A stretch of 64,000 bases of DNA from Peromyscus leucopus. Lineage: Eukaryota > Chordata > Mammalia > Rodentia > Cricetidae. Under the pieces are notes generated by a model, which worked only from the letters and a program-made list of their open reading frames with translations, was not told the DNA's origin and did no database searches. Positions 23,715-34,599 of this stretch are shown piece by piece (the first letter of the stretch is position 1; the number at the start of each line of letters is the position of its first letter). The position numbers and the translations under genes are program-made. The stretch covers positions 63,242,527 through 63,306,526 of the forward strand of contig NC_051079.1 of assembly GCF_004664715.2 (NCBI RefSeq), given 5' to 3'.

Positions 23715-24005
23715 ATGCAATAATCCTGCCTCTCTGTTCAGTTGTATGTGATAATAACCCTGCCTCTCTGTTCAGTTGTATGCAATAATAATCCTGCCTC
23801 TCTGTTCAGTTGTATGCGATAACCCTGCCTCTCTGTTTAGTTGTATGTGATAATAACCCCACCTCTCTGTTCAGTTGTATGCAATAATAACCCCACCTCT
23901 CTGTTCAGTTGTATGCAATAACCCCGCCTCTCTGTTCAGTTATATGCGATAATAACCCTGCCTCTCTGTTCAGTGGTATGCAATAACCCTGCCTCTCTGT
24001 TCAAC
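23715..24005. repeat. 31/34-bp minisatellite, about 9 copies
   Basis: The unit ACCCTGCCTCTCTGTTCAGT plus TGTATGCAATAAT recurs about nine times. Some units lack a terminal AAT, which gives 31-bp and 34-bp forms. Substitutions alternate GCAATA, GTGATA and GCGATA. Confidence 0.95.
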
Positions 24006-25782
24006 TTCTATAATAAACAAGCCAAACTTCCAGAGTGCTGAAGTTTCTCCATCTGATAGCCCCGACCACCCAAACCCCAGCTTTGTGTCCGTGTGTCCAT
24101 CTGTCTGTCATCCCTTCACTATACCAGACAGATCCAAATCCCTGAAGCCATGCAAGGACACAGCAAAGGAGTAAGGTGATTGCTAGCCTCTTTCCTTCTA
24201 GGAATCTCAGACACTGGCTGGACAGCATGGATGGGACATCCCATAATGTGGTGACTTGCAGGTGAGGGCAGCTCCTGCTAGGGAGGCTCTACATACATCT
24301 GTGTGCAAGCACATCCCCCCAGTGAGCCGGCCCAGGCCTAGCAAGGCAGCTCTATTGTATCCACCAGATCACTTCCTGAGTTCCTCCTTACAGAGCGTAT
24401 GCCAGAACAAGTGGGGCAACATGCCTGCCAGCAGCAGCGTGGAGAGGGATGAGGACATGAAACAGAAATGAGGAAAAACATGATCTCCACAGGGGCTGGG
24501 AGGGGAAGGGCATGGATGGCCCACGAGAACACTCACAGGGTTCCCAGAGAAGGGTGATCCAGAGCTGGTGGGATCAAAATGGAGGCAGTGGGCGGCTTGG
24601 AGGCATACTTCAGCTGTGAGGCTATAAGAGTCAGCGCCATTTCCCCCACGGACACAGTATAGCTCTCACCAGGCAGCCCCTCCGTGGAGCGGCTAGGGAG
24701 GCAGAGCTGGCCCAGGGGGTAGTGGGTCAGGGCCAGGTTCCATGTTTCTCAGTGGTCGCGAAGTTGGAAATGAAGGAAGGGACTAGAGCGTGAGGGGCAA
24801 GCGGCAGAAAGTGAGTGCTCCGTGTAGGGAAAGGCGAACACAGTGGTGGCGCCCGCAGAACCATCAGACCCACTGAGTCTGACACAGCCCAGCCTCCAGC
24901 AGAACAGGGACTGTGGTTCTGCCTGAGCAGTACCCCTGGCACCCAAGGGAGCCATCAAGCACCCACTGGTCTTGCGGGGTTCCTATTCGAGTGGTCCAGC
25001 CCTGCAAAAGCCTGGGCTGCCATTTCCATATGGCTGCCCGAGTCACAGGGATGTGTGTCCTCAAAGCCCTGGTCCTCAAAACTCTGGGAACCCCTCTCCA
25101 AAAACTCCGCCAGCCTATGGCTGGATGCCACCCTTAGCGTTTTCTTTTTTTCTCATGTTATAGCCTGTATTGCCTGCTTCCTTTGGTCCTTCTGAGCTGC
25201 CTAGAGAGCTCCAGGTAGACTCCCCCAAACCTAGCTGAATCTGTTGGGACGGCTCTAGGGCGGAGTGGGCCCCTCCTCTCAAATTCTCAGTTCCAGCCTG
25301 AATCCGCACACATAGATCCCTTGTCCTTGAGGGCAAACGAACTCACATCTCAGACCTCTGGACCATGAAGGTCCTCTAGGGACTGGGGGTGGTATCCACC
25401 TTGCAAAGGTCCTCCAGCAAAAGAGTCAGGACACACAGGGAAATGGTGCATGTGGGAAAAACGCGCATGGAGTACACACCCCACGGCTTTAGACCTTCCG
25501 CCATAGCTGCTGTAATTTATATCTTAATTTAAAAATCTGGAATGACTATAGGACATGGGGTTAAGATTTGACAAACTCTGGAGTATTAGATGTTTATTCT
25601 GAACTCAAAATGCTCATTCCACCATTCTCTGCTCTTAATCTGTACATTAAAAGATACCGAACAATTCAAGCAGTACTCCAGGGTGAGCAACACTTTTTAG
25701 CAAACTTTGGGAAGAATGGGGAAGTCCACATGGTACTGAGCACTAGAGGAGGAGGTTTGGAGTAGGGTAGGCTGATGGTAAA

Positions 25783-25847
25783 GACACACACACACACACA
25801 CACACGCACGCACGCACGCACGCACGCACGCGCACACACGCATGCAC
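25783..25847. repeat. (CA)n(CGCA)n microsatellite
   Basis: Pure CA units followed by GCAC units. Confidence 0.97.
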
Positions 25848-25919
25848 TTTTCAGTGTCGAAGCCCCCAGGGACTAGCCCCAGCCAACATCAAAGCTGATG
25901 ACAGAGTAGCATCAGGTCC

Positions 25920-26625
25920 AGGTATTAGTTACTTTTCTCATCACTCTGCCCATACCTGACAAAGGAACTTAGGGATGAAGGGTTTGCTCTAGCTCACAGC
26001 TTTGGGGTATGCAGTTCATCCAGGTGGAGTTTATGGTGGTGAAAACTAAGGCTGGGACCCTTCACATCTCAGAGGATCAGGAAGCAGAGAGTGGACAGGA
26101 AGTGAGGCCAGGCTACTACATCTCCAGGTCCGCCTTCAGTGATCCAGGTGTCCTAGCAAGCCTCCACCTTCTAATGATCCCATAACCTCCCAAACATCAG
26201 CAGTCAGAGACCAAGCGTTCAAGCACTTGTGTTGTGGGATATTTGTACACGGTGTAATGATACAGTGCTGTGATTGGTGTAATAAAGAGCTGAATGGCCA
26301 ATACCTAGGCAGGAGGTATAGGCAGGACTTCTGGGGACAGGAGGGACTCTGGGAAGAAGAAAGGTGGAGACACCAGGAGACACAAAGCAAGCAGGATGTG
26401 CAGGAGGAGAGATAACAGCCACGAGCCATGTGGCAGAATGTAGATTAATATAAATGGGTTAATTTAAATTATAAGAACTAGTTAGGAACAAGTCTAAGCT
26501 ATAGGCCAAGCTTTCATAATTAGTAAGAAGTCTCCATGTCATTATTTGGGAGCTGGTAGGACAGAGAAAGACTCTTTACACATTTAAGAATCCTTGGAGG
26601 ATATTTTACACTCAAACCATGCCAC
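25920..26625 (-). repeat. Rodent TG...CA-type repeat (second subfamily), split by an LTR
   Basis: The left part runs from GGTATTAGTTACTTTTCTCA to GACCAAGCGTTCAAGCACTT. The right part resumes after 26580 with ATCCTTGGAGGATATTTTAC and ACTCAAACCATGCC, the usual end of this repeat. The LTR at 26230-26580 is inserted in it. Confidence 0.65.
26230..26580 (+). mobile_element. Solo LTR of an endogenous retrovirus
   Basis: It begins TGTTGTGGGATATTTGTACA and ends AAGACTCTTTACA, with AATAAA at 26281-26286 in the same GAGCTGAATGGCC context as the LTR at 9650. The flanking hexamers CACTTG and CATTTA match at only four positions, so the target duplication is decayed or the ends are slightly off. There is no internal viral sequence. 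Confidence 0.75.
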
Positions 26626-26682
26626 CATATCTTGAATCAGTAGAGGAACAAAATCACACGCACAAAAAAGGCCCCACTAAAC

Positions 26683-26733
26683 AAAAACAAAAACAAAACA
26701 ACCAAAAAAACAACAACAAACAAACAAGGTCAT
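26683..26733. repeat. (AAAAC)n-type A-rich simple repeat
   Basis: Mixed AAAAC, AAAC and AAC units. Confidence 0.85.
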
Positions 26734-26769
26734 AAACAGTGTGCAAATGAGAACTTAGTATATGGTAAG

Positions 26770-26882
26770 TTTGCTCTTTGTTGACAAGAGTTCATGTAGT
26801 CCAGGCTGCCTTAAACTACCGATCCTCCTAACTTCTTCATCCAAGTGCTGGGGTTACAGTGTGTGCCACCACATCTGGCTGA
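26770..26882 (-). repeat. Old B1-like fragment, antisense
   Basis: TGTAGTCCAGGCTGCCTTAA, CCAAGTGCTGGGGTTACAGT and GTGCCACCACATCTGGCT are the complement of a diverged B1. Confidence 0.65.
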
Positions 26883-27071
26883 TAAAGACAGGATTTAAAA
26901 ACAGAGGTTAGGAGAGACTCATCAATAACCATGTGAAGAAAAGATTGTCCTAGATGTTTATCATGTGCTATTCTTGGGAAACACGTTCCAAGTTGACTCA
27001 AAGCCCTGAGACAGGTTCAAACTACATCAACCATCAACATTTAAAACTCCTGTGTATGTGAGAGGAGTCAG

Positions 27072-27299
27072 AATGGAAGGACGGAAGGAAGGAAGGAAGG
27101 AAGGAAAGAAGGAAGGAAGGAAGGATGGAAAGAAAGAAGGGAGGAAGGAAGGAAAGAAGGAAGGAAGGAAAGGATGGATGGAAGGGAGGAAGGATGGAAG
27201 GGAGGGAGGGAGGAAGGAAGGAAGGAGTGAGGGAAGGAAGGAAGGAAGGAGTGAGGGAAGGAAGGAAGGATGGACAGACAGATGGAAGGCAGGCAGGCA
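27072..27299. repeat. (GGAA)n-type polypurine microsatellite
   Basis: Over 200 bp of GGAA, GAAA, GGGA and GGAT units, almost entirely purine on the plus strand. The (Lys/Glu/Gly/Arg) and (Phe/Leu/Pro/Ser) reading frames across it are repeat artefacts. Confidence 0.97.
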
Positions 27300-27454
27300 G
27301 CTGAAGGCTACTTGCAGCATATATAGTCAAGGATTAATCACAAGAATCAATGTGGCTTTCATGTTAAACCTGTCAGCTTGTTAACATTTGGTCCTCAAGC
27401 CCTCCTGGATGCTTTTATTTTCCCTGTTTGGCACATGTGGAGACTGGGGCACAG

Positions 27455-27525
27455 TATGATTAAGTAACTTGTCCAGGATTACACCATCAAAAAGTGGCAG
27501 AATGGGCTAAGGGCAGAAATAGCTA
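27455..27525 (-). repeat. MIR remnant
   Basis: AAGTAACTTGTCCAGGATTA, CACC and AAGTGGCAGAATGGG match the antisense MIR core. Confidence 0.55.
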
Positions 27526-27641
27526 TGAACTCTAAGAGGAAAAAAAAAAAAAAAAGGCTGATTCTAAATGCAATGCTCAGTTTTGGTTTCAATGTTCTAA
27601 CCAGATTCGGTTTTTGTTGGTTTCGTTTTTGCTATTGCTAT

Positions 27642-28060
27642 AGTTTGGATATGAAGGATCTTCCACAAACACTCAAAAGTTAGGAACAGGCCCCCCGCTG
27701 TGTTCTATTTGTTGAGCAGTGACTGGATCCTGAGGCCTTGATCTGATGGGTAATTGCTTGGTAGATTCACACTACAGTGGTATTATTGGGAGGTGTGGTC
27801 TAGATGGAGGAAGTCAATCCCTGTCCCAGTCCCTTCCTGTCTCTCTTTGCTTCCTGGCTGCCAGGAGGACAGCGGCTTTCCTCTGGTGATGCTTTCGCCA
27901 CAGTACTGGAGCTCACTACAGGCCCAGAAAAGGAGCCAAGCAACCATGGAACCATTCCTCTGGAAGCTTTCCATCCCAGAACGGCTTATGTCGTGTATTT
28001 GGCCACAGAGATTAGAGAGACTAACAGCTCCAAGGGTCTTATTGGAGAGCTGGTGAAATA
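27642..28060 (+). repeat. MaLR-like LTR repeat
   Basis: TATAGTTTGGATATGAAGGA, GTGGTATTATTGGGAGGTGT and TTTGCTTCCTGGCTGCCAGG follow the layout of the copies at 32953 and 56381. I assign it to an LTR (MaLR-like) family by layout only. Confidence 0.5.
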
Positions 28061-28139
28061 AAGGTCCACAGATGAAGCAAGAGAGCAATAGCTGTCTTTA
28101 TTCCCTCCACTGGGACCATGGCACCTTTCTTGTCCCTAG

Positions 28140-28407
28140 GAATACACTGAAGTGACTAGGGATAAAGGGGTCTCATGTCTGCAAACGATTCAGAGAGAAG
28201 TCATACATGTATGTATGTATATGTTGTTCTTCCAATTATTCCTTTAAAAGTAACAAATGTATATATAGTAAATATATAAATATATGTTTAGAGGCAGAGT
28301 AAAATGTGTTATATTAACAATTAGGGCCATGGGGTGAAGGCTATGCATGAATTCTCTGTACAGTATTATTGGGACTTTGTGTATTTTTAAAATTATTTCA
28401 AAATGAA
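28140..28407 (+). repeat. L1MA/L1MB-like 3' end
   Basis: AGGGATAAAGGGGTCTCATG, TCTGCAAACGATTCAGAGAG, and a terminal GTATTTTTAAAATTATTTCA AAATG match the L1MA/MB 3' end order. Internal ATGT and ATAT expansions are present (about 28206-28290). Confidence 0.65.
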
Positions 28408-28432
28408 ACACACACACACACACACACACACA
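28408..28432. repeat. (CA)n microsatellite
   Basis: A short CA tract that grew from the tail of the L1 3' end. Confidence 0.95.
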
Positions 28433-28519
28433 AGGTCATCTGACTCAAGGATTCTTAAGCTAGGGGATTCAGGGCTACCCACAGGGTTTTATGAAGGTCC
28501 ACGTGCTGGGACCCTCCAC

Positions 28520-28925
28520 TGTTTTTCAAAGTGACAGAGTTCTCTCCAGGCTTTAAGGAGGTCCTGATGCCCAGTTCACTGGCCACATCTCTCCTGTGCT
28601 CTGCGCTGGCCAGACTGACCTCTGCCCTGTGTCTCAATGTCGTCTACATCCCCATTCCAGAGCTCTGCTTTGGTCCTTCCCTCTGCATGGAGTACTCATT
28701 CCTAAGTAACCCCACTCTCTCACGGCCTCCAAATCTTCTCTCCAAAGCCTCCTTCCAACAGTCCTGGCCTCCATCCCCTTCTTGCTTCAGTGCCTGCCCC
28801 CATCACCCTATTTCACATCCTTCCTACCAGAAAGCAAGTTCTGGCAAGGCAGGGATCATGGCTGGTTCTGCTTATCACTGTGTTCCAGAACCTACACCTC
28901 TGCCTGAATGAATAAATGTTAGCTT
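28520..28925 (+). repeat. LINE-2 3' end
   Basis: A pyrimidine-rich body leads to AAGGCAGGGATCATGGCTGG, TTCTGCTTATCACTGTGTTC, CAGAACC and the terminal CCTGAATGAATAAATG, the hallmark of L2 3' ends. Confidence 0.7.
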
Positions 28926-29045
28926 GAGTTATATCGACTTCTGGGCCACCAGCAGGCAGCAAAAAAAGAACAAATTTAAACAACTGCATTTTATCCTAAA
29001 AGCCATCACCTAACAATGTATAGGAGATCACACTAAACAAACAAG

Positions 29046-29619
29046 TGCTGTGGGATGACTTGTATGTCCTGTGGGAGCCCTTCTTGGGTTCTTTGTGGCG
29101 TTACCCAGCAGGTCCGTATAGAGGATGATTAGGACCATGGGCCTGAGTGCAGGTGTTTGAGATGGTCTGCACTTGGCTGTGCTGGGGGATGGTCTGTATG
29201 TCAAGTTGTTCTGATTGGTCAATAAATAAAACCTGATCGGCCGTGGCTAGGCAGGAAAGATAGGCGGGACTAACAGAGAAGAGAAATAAAAGGACAGAAA
29301 GGCAGAAGGAGACGCTGCAGCTGCCGCAATGACCAGAGACGCTGCAGCCGCCGCCATGACCAGAGACACAGCAGTCGCCGCCATGACCAGCAGCATGTGA
29401 AGATGCCGGTATGCCACCAGCCACGTGGCAAGGTATAGATTTATGGAAATGGATTAATTTAAGCTATAAGCACAGTTAGCAAGAAGCCTGCCACGGCCAT
29501 ACAGTTTGTAAGCAATATAAGTCTCTGTGTTTGCTTGGTTGGGTCTGAGCGGCTGTGGGACTGGCGGGTGACAAGGATTTGTCCTGACTGTGGGCTAGGC
29601 AGGGAAAACTCGAGCTACA
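29046..29619 (+). mobile_element. Solo LTR of an endogenous retrovirus, exact 6-bp target duplication
   Basis: It begins TGCTGTGGGATGACTTGT and ends ACTCGAGCTACA. AACAAG flanks it on both sides (29040-29045 and 29620-29625). AATAAA occurs at 29221. A GC-rich 27-bp unit is repeated three times at 29311-29391. The 6-bp duplication points to a class II element. No internal viral sequence remains. Confidence 0.85.
29311..29391 (+). repeat. 27-bp tandem triplication inside the LTR
   Basis: Units at 29311, 29338 and 29365 each contain GCCGC(C/A)ATGACC. They share a frame because 27 is a multiple of three; the frame closes at ATGTGA just downstream, so it encodes only about 23 residues. Confidence 0.9.
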
Positions 29620-29849
29620 AACAAGCAAGCTAAAATTTATGTATATTAGCAGAGCAACTTTGTAAAAGGTGAACAAAAAAAATTCACAACAATTATCATC
29701 AGTCCTTGTCACAAAATGAGAGTGGATTATTTTTTTCCTGGTTTCCCAGTACTCTTTGTTTTTTCCAATTGTTGCTTTAAAACAGAAATAAATTTTACCA
29801 AAATGAAATTTAACATATTGGGAAAACATGACCAGTAAGTCAGTTAAAA

Positions 29850-30030
29850 AGTATTCAGTCTCACTAGAAGATGGACAGTGCAGAATAAAGTGGCGGCTGT
29901 CCCCACACACTGGTGCAGTTATGAAGGACAGAACAGTCATTTCTGGAGAACAGTTTGCCGAGAGTCACTAAAATGAATTCCACTCCCCAGCACCTACCCA
30001 AAGAAATACTTGATTTGTGCAGAAGGAAGC
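29850..30030 (+). repeat. L1M fragment
   Basis: TGGTGCAGTTATGAAGGACA, GAACAGT...TCTGGAGAACAG and CACCTACCCAAAGAAATAC follow the L1M ORF2-end/3' order. Confidence 0.5.
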
Positions 30031-30039
30031 AAATCCTTC

Positions 30040-30508
30040 TACCATCGCACTAACTACCATCACACTAACTAGCACCGCACTAACTACCACCTCACTAACT
30101 ACCATCGCACTAACTACCACCACACTACCACCTAACTAACTACCATCGCACTACCATCGCACTAACTAACTACCATTGCACTAAGTACCACCGCACTACC
30201 ATCACACTAACTACCACTGCACTAATTAACTACCACTGCACTAACTAACTACCACCACACTAACTACCACCTCACTAACTACCACCTCACTAACTAACTA
30301 CCACTGCACTAACTACCACCTAACTAACTACCATCGCACTACCATCGCACTAACTACCACCGCACTAACTACCATCACACTACCACCGCACTAACTACCA
30401 TCACACTAACTACCATCGCTCTAACTGCCATCACACTAACTACCACCACACTAACTAACTACCACCGCACTAACTACCATCGCACTAACTACCGTCGCAC
30501 TAACGTGT
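30040..30508. repeat. Minisatellite of CTAACTACCATCGCA units
   Basis: About 470 bp of CTAACTACCA(T/C)(C/T)(G/A)CA units with variable duplication of CTAA, so the period shifts between about 11, 15 and 19 bp. It abuts the L1M fragment on the left. Confidence 0.95.
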
Positions 30509-30790
30509 CATGCATTCCCAGGGGAAACTGGCAGGTCAAGTGGGCTCCTCACACTGAACGAAGGGCTAACCAGGCACCCACTACGAACCACTGGACAGCC
30601 ACTTAACAGCACAGTGGATGCAGAAGCCTGGAAGAGTCCTCGGGTCTACAGGTTTGGGGAAATGTGAGTGCTGTATGATTTCTGAAATAGTGTATTTCTG
30701 TAAGTTGTATTATCAGAAGACGTCTAAATGGGTGAGAAAGTCAACAGACATGCGGCTGTGGAAAGGCTGTATTGAAGGGGATATTTATTG

Positions 30791-30946
30791 GTTTTTGTTT
30801 GTTTGCTTTTTGAGACAGGGTTTCTCTGTGTATCCTTGGCTGTCCTGGAACTAGCTCTGTAGACCAGGCTGGCCTCAAACTCAGAGATTCACTTGTCACT
30901 GCCTCCTGAGTGCTGGGATTAAAGGTGTGTGCCACCACCGCCTGGT
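30791..30946 (-). repeat. B1 SINE, antisense
   Basis: TTTTGAGACAGGGTTTCTCT through GTGTGCCACCACCGCCTGG. GATATTT occurs immediately on both sides (about 30779 and 30947), consistent with a target-site duplication. Confidence 0.9.
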
Positions 30947-32007
30947 AGATATTTGATTCCTGTGTGACATGCACAAAAATGCTCATGAAATTAAAAGAAA
31001 TAATAATAAGAAGAAGCAAATAATGAATTTCCAATGCCCAGCCACTCATGGTTCTATTCATTCACTTCCATTAAGCCTTTCATGGCTGGCCCACCACTGA
31101 GCCAAGACAGCTGTGAAAATGGATCCCAGGATAGGGAAAAAATATATAGAAATGGAACAGCCAGGGGATGAAGGAATGGTGGGCAGGTGAACAGGGAGGC
31201 AGGATGGCAGGAGGAACATGGAGGGAAAGGAGGAACGCCACATAAGAAGGAGCCAGGAAGCCAATGAATGCTTTCATCCCCTCCCACAGATTAGCGCTGC
31301 CAAGCTTCTTCATTAAAGAATCCTTGGAATTTAGACAGAACCCAGGACGGTTGCCTGTCTCCCAGCATCAAAAAGGACTTCAGGAAGCTGTCTTCAGGCT
31401 CTGTAGCCCTTAATTCAACCTGTTTGAAAGTTTATTAGAAACTGTGCCTTTAATAAATGTGCCAGCCGTTGGCCACATTCACACATTCTGTCCTCCCAAG
31501 AGAGCCCATCTGGCCTTGGAGAAGGGAGAAAGCCATGTCCCACCTGAGGTGTTAACTCTACCGGAATATCAGAGTCACAGGGGCCTACACATAGGTTACT
31601 ATTCAGGTTCTTCCTCAATCGACCGCATCTCTGGTTGTAGGGACCAGTCATCAACGTTTTCTAAAACGTCCTTATGATCCTGCTTAGCTGGTTGCAAATG
31701 CTGCCTTGGTGAATTATCATCCGATCACCTACCAACATCAGAGGTGCCACACATTTCCCACCTTAGCGTCCCCACCTCCCCTACAAAGGGCCAATGGCCA
31801 ATGAGATTGAGTCCTAATTATCTTCTATACATTAACGTCCTGACACTATCCTTCACAGCTGGGAACAAGAAGGTGGGATGGGGGTGGGCCTCCAACACCA
31901 AGAAAGAAGAGGGCTGTGACCACTTTCTAAGTCTGTGTCTCAATTTCCCACATGAAGAACAAAAGTCATTCTCCTAAGGATGAAGTGAGGACAACCTTTT
32001 ATTTAAT

Positions 32008-32223
32008 TAAAAAATTATCTTATGTGTGTGGATATTTTGTCTGCATGTATATCTTTGTACACATACATGAATGGTGCTTGTAGAAGCTGGAAGAGGGCAT
32101 TGGGTCCGTTGGAACTAGAGTAACAGATGGCTGTGAGCTGTCATGTGGGTGCTGGGGAGTGAACCCAGGTCCTCTGGGAGAGCAGCCAGTGCTCTTAATC
32201 TCTGAGCCATCTCTCCAGCTCCA
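32008..32223 (-). repeat. B3/B2-type SINE, antisense
   Basis: GTGCTGGGGAGTGAACCCAG, GTCCTCTGGGAGAGCAGCCA and TCTGAGCCATCTCTCCAGCT are the complement of the B3 tRNA-like head, after a B3-type body. Confidence 0.85.
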
Positions 32224-32457
32224 AGGAAAATATTTAAGATGCGACTTTGAGAACTCAGAATCCATTAAAAGACTTTTAAAAATACTTTAACTTTTTAAAA
32301 ATTGATGTGTGTAGCATGTGTGTCTCCATGCGTAGATGCCACACTTGTGCAAGAGAAAAGACCATCTAATGTTGGCGAAAGGGTGTAATTTTAAATGTGG
32401 CTTTAGGGAAGAATTGGGATACTACAAACATACACGGTTACTTGTTTCTTTTCATCA

Positions 32458-32818
32458 CTTTTCCTGTTGTAATGATAAATCACTATGACAACGTCTCACA
32501 GGAGAGGATCTGTCCTGGTTTACAGTTCAAGAGTACAGCCTGTCATGGTGGGGAGGTCAGCGGACAAGAGCTTGTGGTCCTATCACATCGCAATGGAGAA
32601 CACAGAGCAGTGAACTTGTATTAGTGCTCAGCTCACTTTCTCTGCTTTGTCCAGTTCAGGATCCCTTGCCCAGGGAATGGTTCTGCCCACAGTCAAGATG
32701 GGCTTTCCCACATCATTCTCTATAATCAAAGACAATCATTCGTAGGCATGCCTAGAGGCCCATCTCCCAGGTGATCCTAGACTCTTTCAAGTTGACAAAT
32801 AATAACTATCACATCATC
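32458..32818 (-). repeat. Rodent TG...CA-type repeat (second subfamily), antisense
   Basis: The architecture is TTCCTGTTGTAATGATAAAT at one end and TTCAAGTTGACAAATAATAA at the other, as in related rodent repeats. Internal similarity to the 8750 family is limited. Confidence 0.6.
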
Positions 32819-32836
32819 TTAGAGAAGGGAAACTAT

Positions 32837-32950
32837 CTGTCCATCTATTTATCTATTATACCCACCTACCCATCCATCCACCCATCCATCCATCCATCAA
32901 TCCATCCATCCTTCTACTTATCTATCTACCTATCATCTACCTATCCACCC
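32837..32950. repeat. (CCAT)n/(CTAT)n microsatellite
   Basis: Tetranucleotide CCAT, TCTA and TATC units with interruptions. Confidence 0.92.
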
Positions 32951-32952
32951 AT

Positions 32953-33330
32953 ATGGTGTAGTTTGGATATCTTCCAAAGCCTCATGGTTGAAGGCTTGGT
33001 CTCCAATATATTCTCAAAGGTAAGGCTTTGGAGAAGTAATTGTAGGGTGCTGATCAAATCAGTGGATCCATCCACACTTAAGTGGAAACTGTGGGAGGTA
33101 GGACATGATTGGAGGAAGCAGGGCCATGTCTTTGAAGGGTGTGTATTTTCTCCAGCCTCTTCAGCTGTCTCTCTTTCTCCTGTCTGCCAGGGGGTATACA
33201 GCTTTCTTTCCCCATGTTCTCTGCCATGTTCTGCCTCACTGCAGCCCAGAAACAGTAAGCCAGCTGACTATGACTGAAACATGACAGAAAAGAAAGTCCA
33301 GGCATCCCATTACAGCAATGAAAAATGAAA
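32953..33330 (+). repeat. MaLR-like LTR repeat
   Basis: GGTGTAGTTTGGATATCTTC, GCCTCATGGTTGAAGGCTTG, GCCAGCTGACTATGACTGAA and CATTACAGCAATGAAAAATG give the same layout as 56381. Confidence 0.6.
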
Positions 33331-33344
33331 AATCTGTTTCTCCA

Positions 33345-33345
<1 letters not shown>

Positions 33346-33404
<59 letters not shown>
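33346..33404. repeat. (CT)n microsatellite
   Basis: A near-pure CT tract immediately downstream of the MaLR-like repeat. Confidence 0.97.
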
Positions 33405-33408
<4 letters not shown>

Positions 33409-34171
33409 TATCCACTTGTCTGTCTTTCTAGTGTTGCTAGGTGAGAGGTGAAAGTATCATGAGGCATTTTCCTTCTAAATGTTCACTATCATTGCTCAGA
33501 TTAAAAAAAAAAATCACCAATAGAAGAATATTCTTTTCCACCTCCTTAAACTTTCTTCTCAAGGTTACCAAGAATTTTAACGAATTTTCTTTCTCAGAAA
33601 TATCAAAACATCACCACAGACAGGCAGACAGAGACATTCTTTGTGTGTCTGTGTTTTTAAAATTCCATTTAAAAAAGTCATCAGATTAAATAAAAACAGG
33701 CAAAGTGCATTAGCAGAACTATTTCCTACAGAGCTGTGTCAATAGCGATTATTTTTTTAAACAAATGTCTCTGGAAGATGGGTCTAACCTTGTCCCCGAG
33801 TAAAGGTGGCCACCACTGTCCCTCCTCTGGATGTTTGGGGGCCTGGGGAGAGGGACTTGAGAGGGACTGGGGACAAGTCCCTCTTCCTCCAGCAGCGGAT
33901 GGTCTGCAATCATGCAAGGCGTTTGCACTCGTCAAACTTCAGAGCAGGCAAAACCTTTAAGGACTGTGCCCTAATGTCACAAAGGGCGGTTCCCCTGACT
34001 GCAAACCTTAACATCCCGTCTAAAGCCCCTCCAGAGGCCTGGCTATCTGGATCTATTGCAGATCCAGGCATCTAAGTGCGAGTCAGGTCCATCTGAGCCA
34101 GCAGCAGGAAGAAGTGCAGAGCTAGCCTGTGGACATTCCACTACCTGCTCACCCTCCCTGCTCACCGGGAG

Positions 34172-34190
34172 TCCTCTGTCTCTGTCTCTG

Positions 34191-34243
<53 letters not shown>
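34172..34243. repeat. (CTCTGT)n(CT)n(CA)n compound microsatellite
   Basis: Hexamer CTCTGT units pass into CT and then CA units. Confidence 0.95.
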
Positions 34244-34599
34244 CCTCAGCAGTCCTCAGGCAGACAAGGGGTATAGAAAGGCCCCTTCTTCTCAAAGTGT
34301 CTCACAACAACTGCTCTGGTCAGACTCTCCTGCTCCCACAGGTTGCTTGTCAGGCGAGGCCTGCTGGCTTCCTCGGACTCTCTCCTTGCAAGAGTATATT
34401 TCAGCTGGAGAAACCTTCCAAGAATGCCCTACTGTGGGCCCCAGGTCCACACAGGAAGCAGGCAGTGTATGGCACCAAGTGCCACATTAGGCCCATAGAG
34501 TTACACCTGCGGTGTAACTAAGGACATCAGCTCAGACGTTTCCGTGTATCTACAGCATTTCCTTCTTTTGAAATCAATTTGATTTAGAAATAGGTAGGA

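Noticed and set aside
23715..24005. Regularly spaced repeats considered as a CRISPR array (also 30040-30508, 48790-49314, 56044-56257)
   Set aside because: The repeats are contiguous tandem units without unique spacers, in rodent nuclear DNA with no cas genes.
27027..27384. Lys/Glu/Gly-rich and Pro/Ser/Phe-rich frames
   Set aside because: Translation of a GGAA-type polypurine tract.
29311..29400. Short frame with repeated MTRDAAAAA inside the LTR
   Set aside because: About 23 codons, part of a non-coding LTR. It is noted for its ATG context and not as a gene.
32771..33277. A 168-codon plus-strand frame
   Set aside because: It translates a CCAT/CTAT microsatellite and a MaLR-like repeat.
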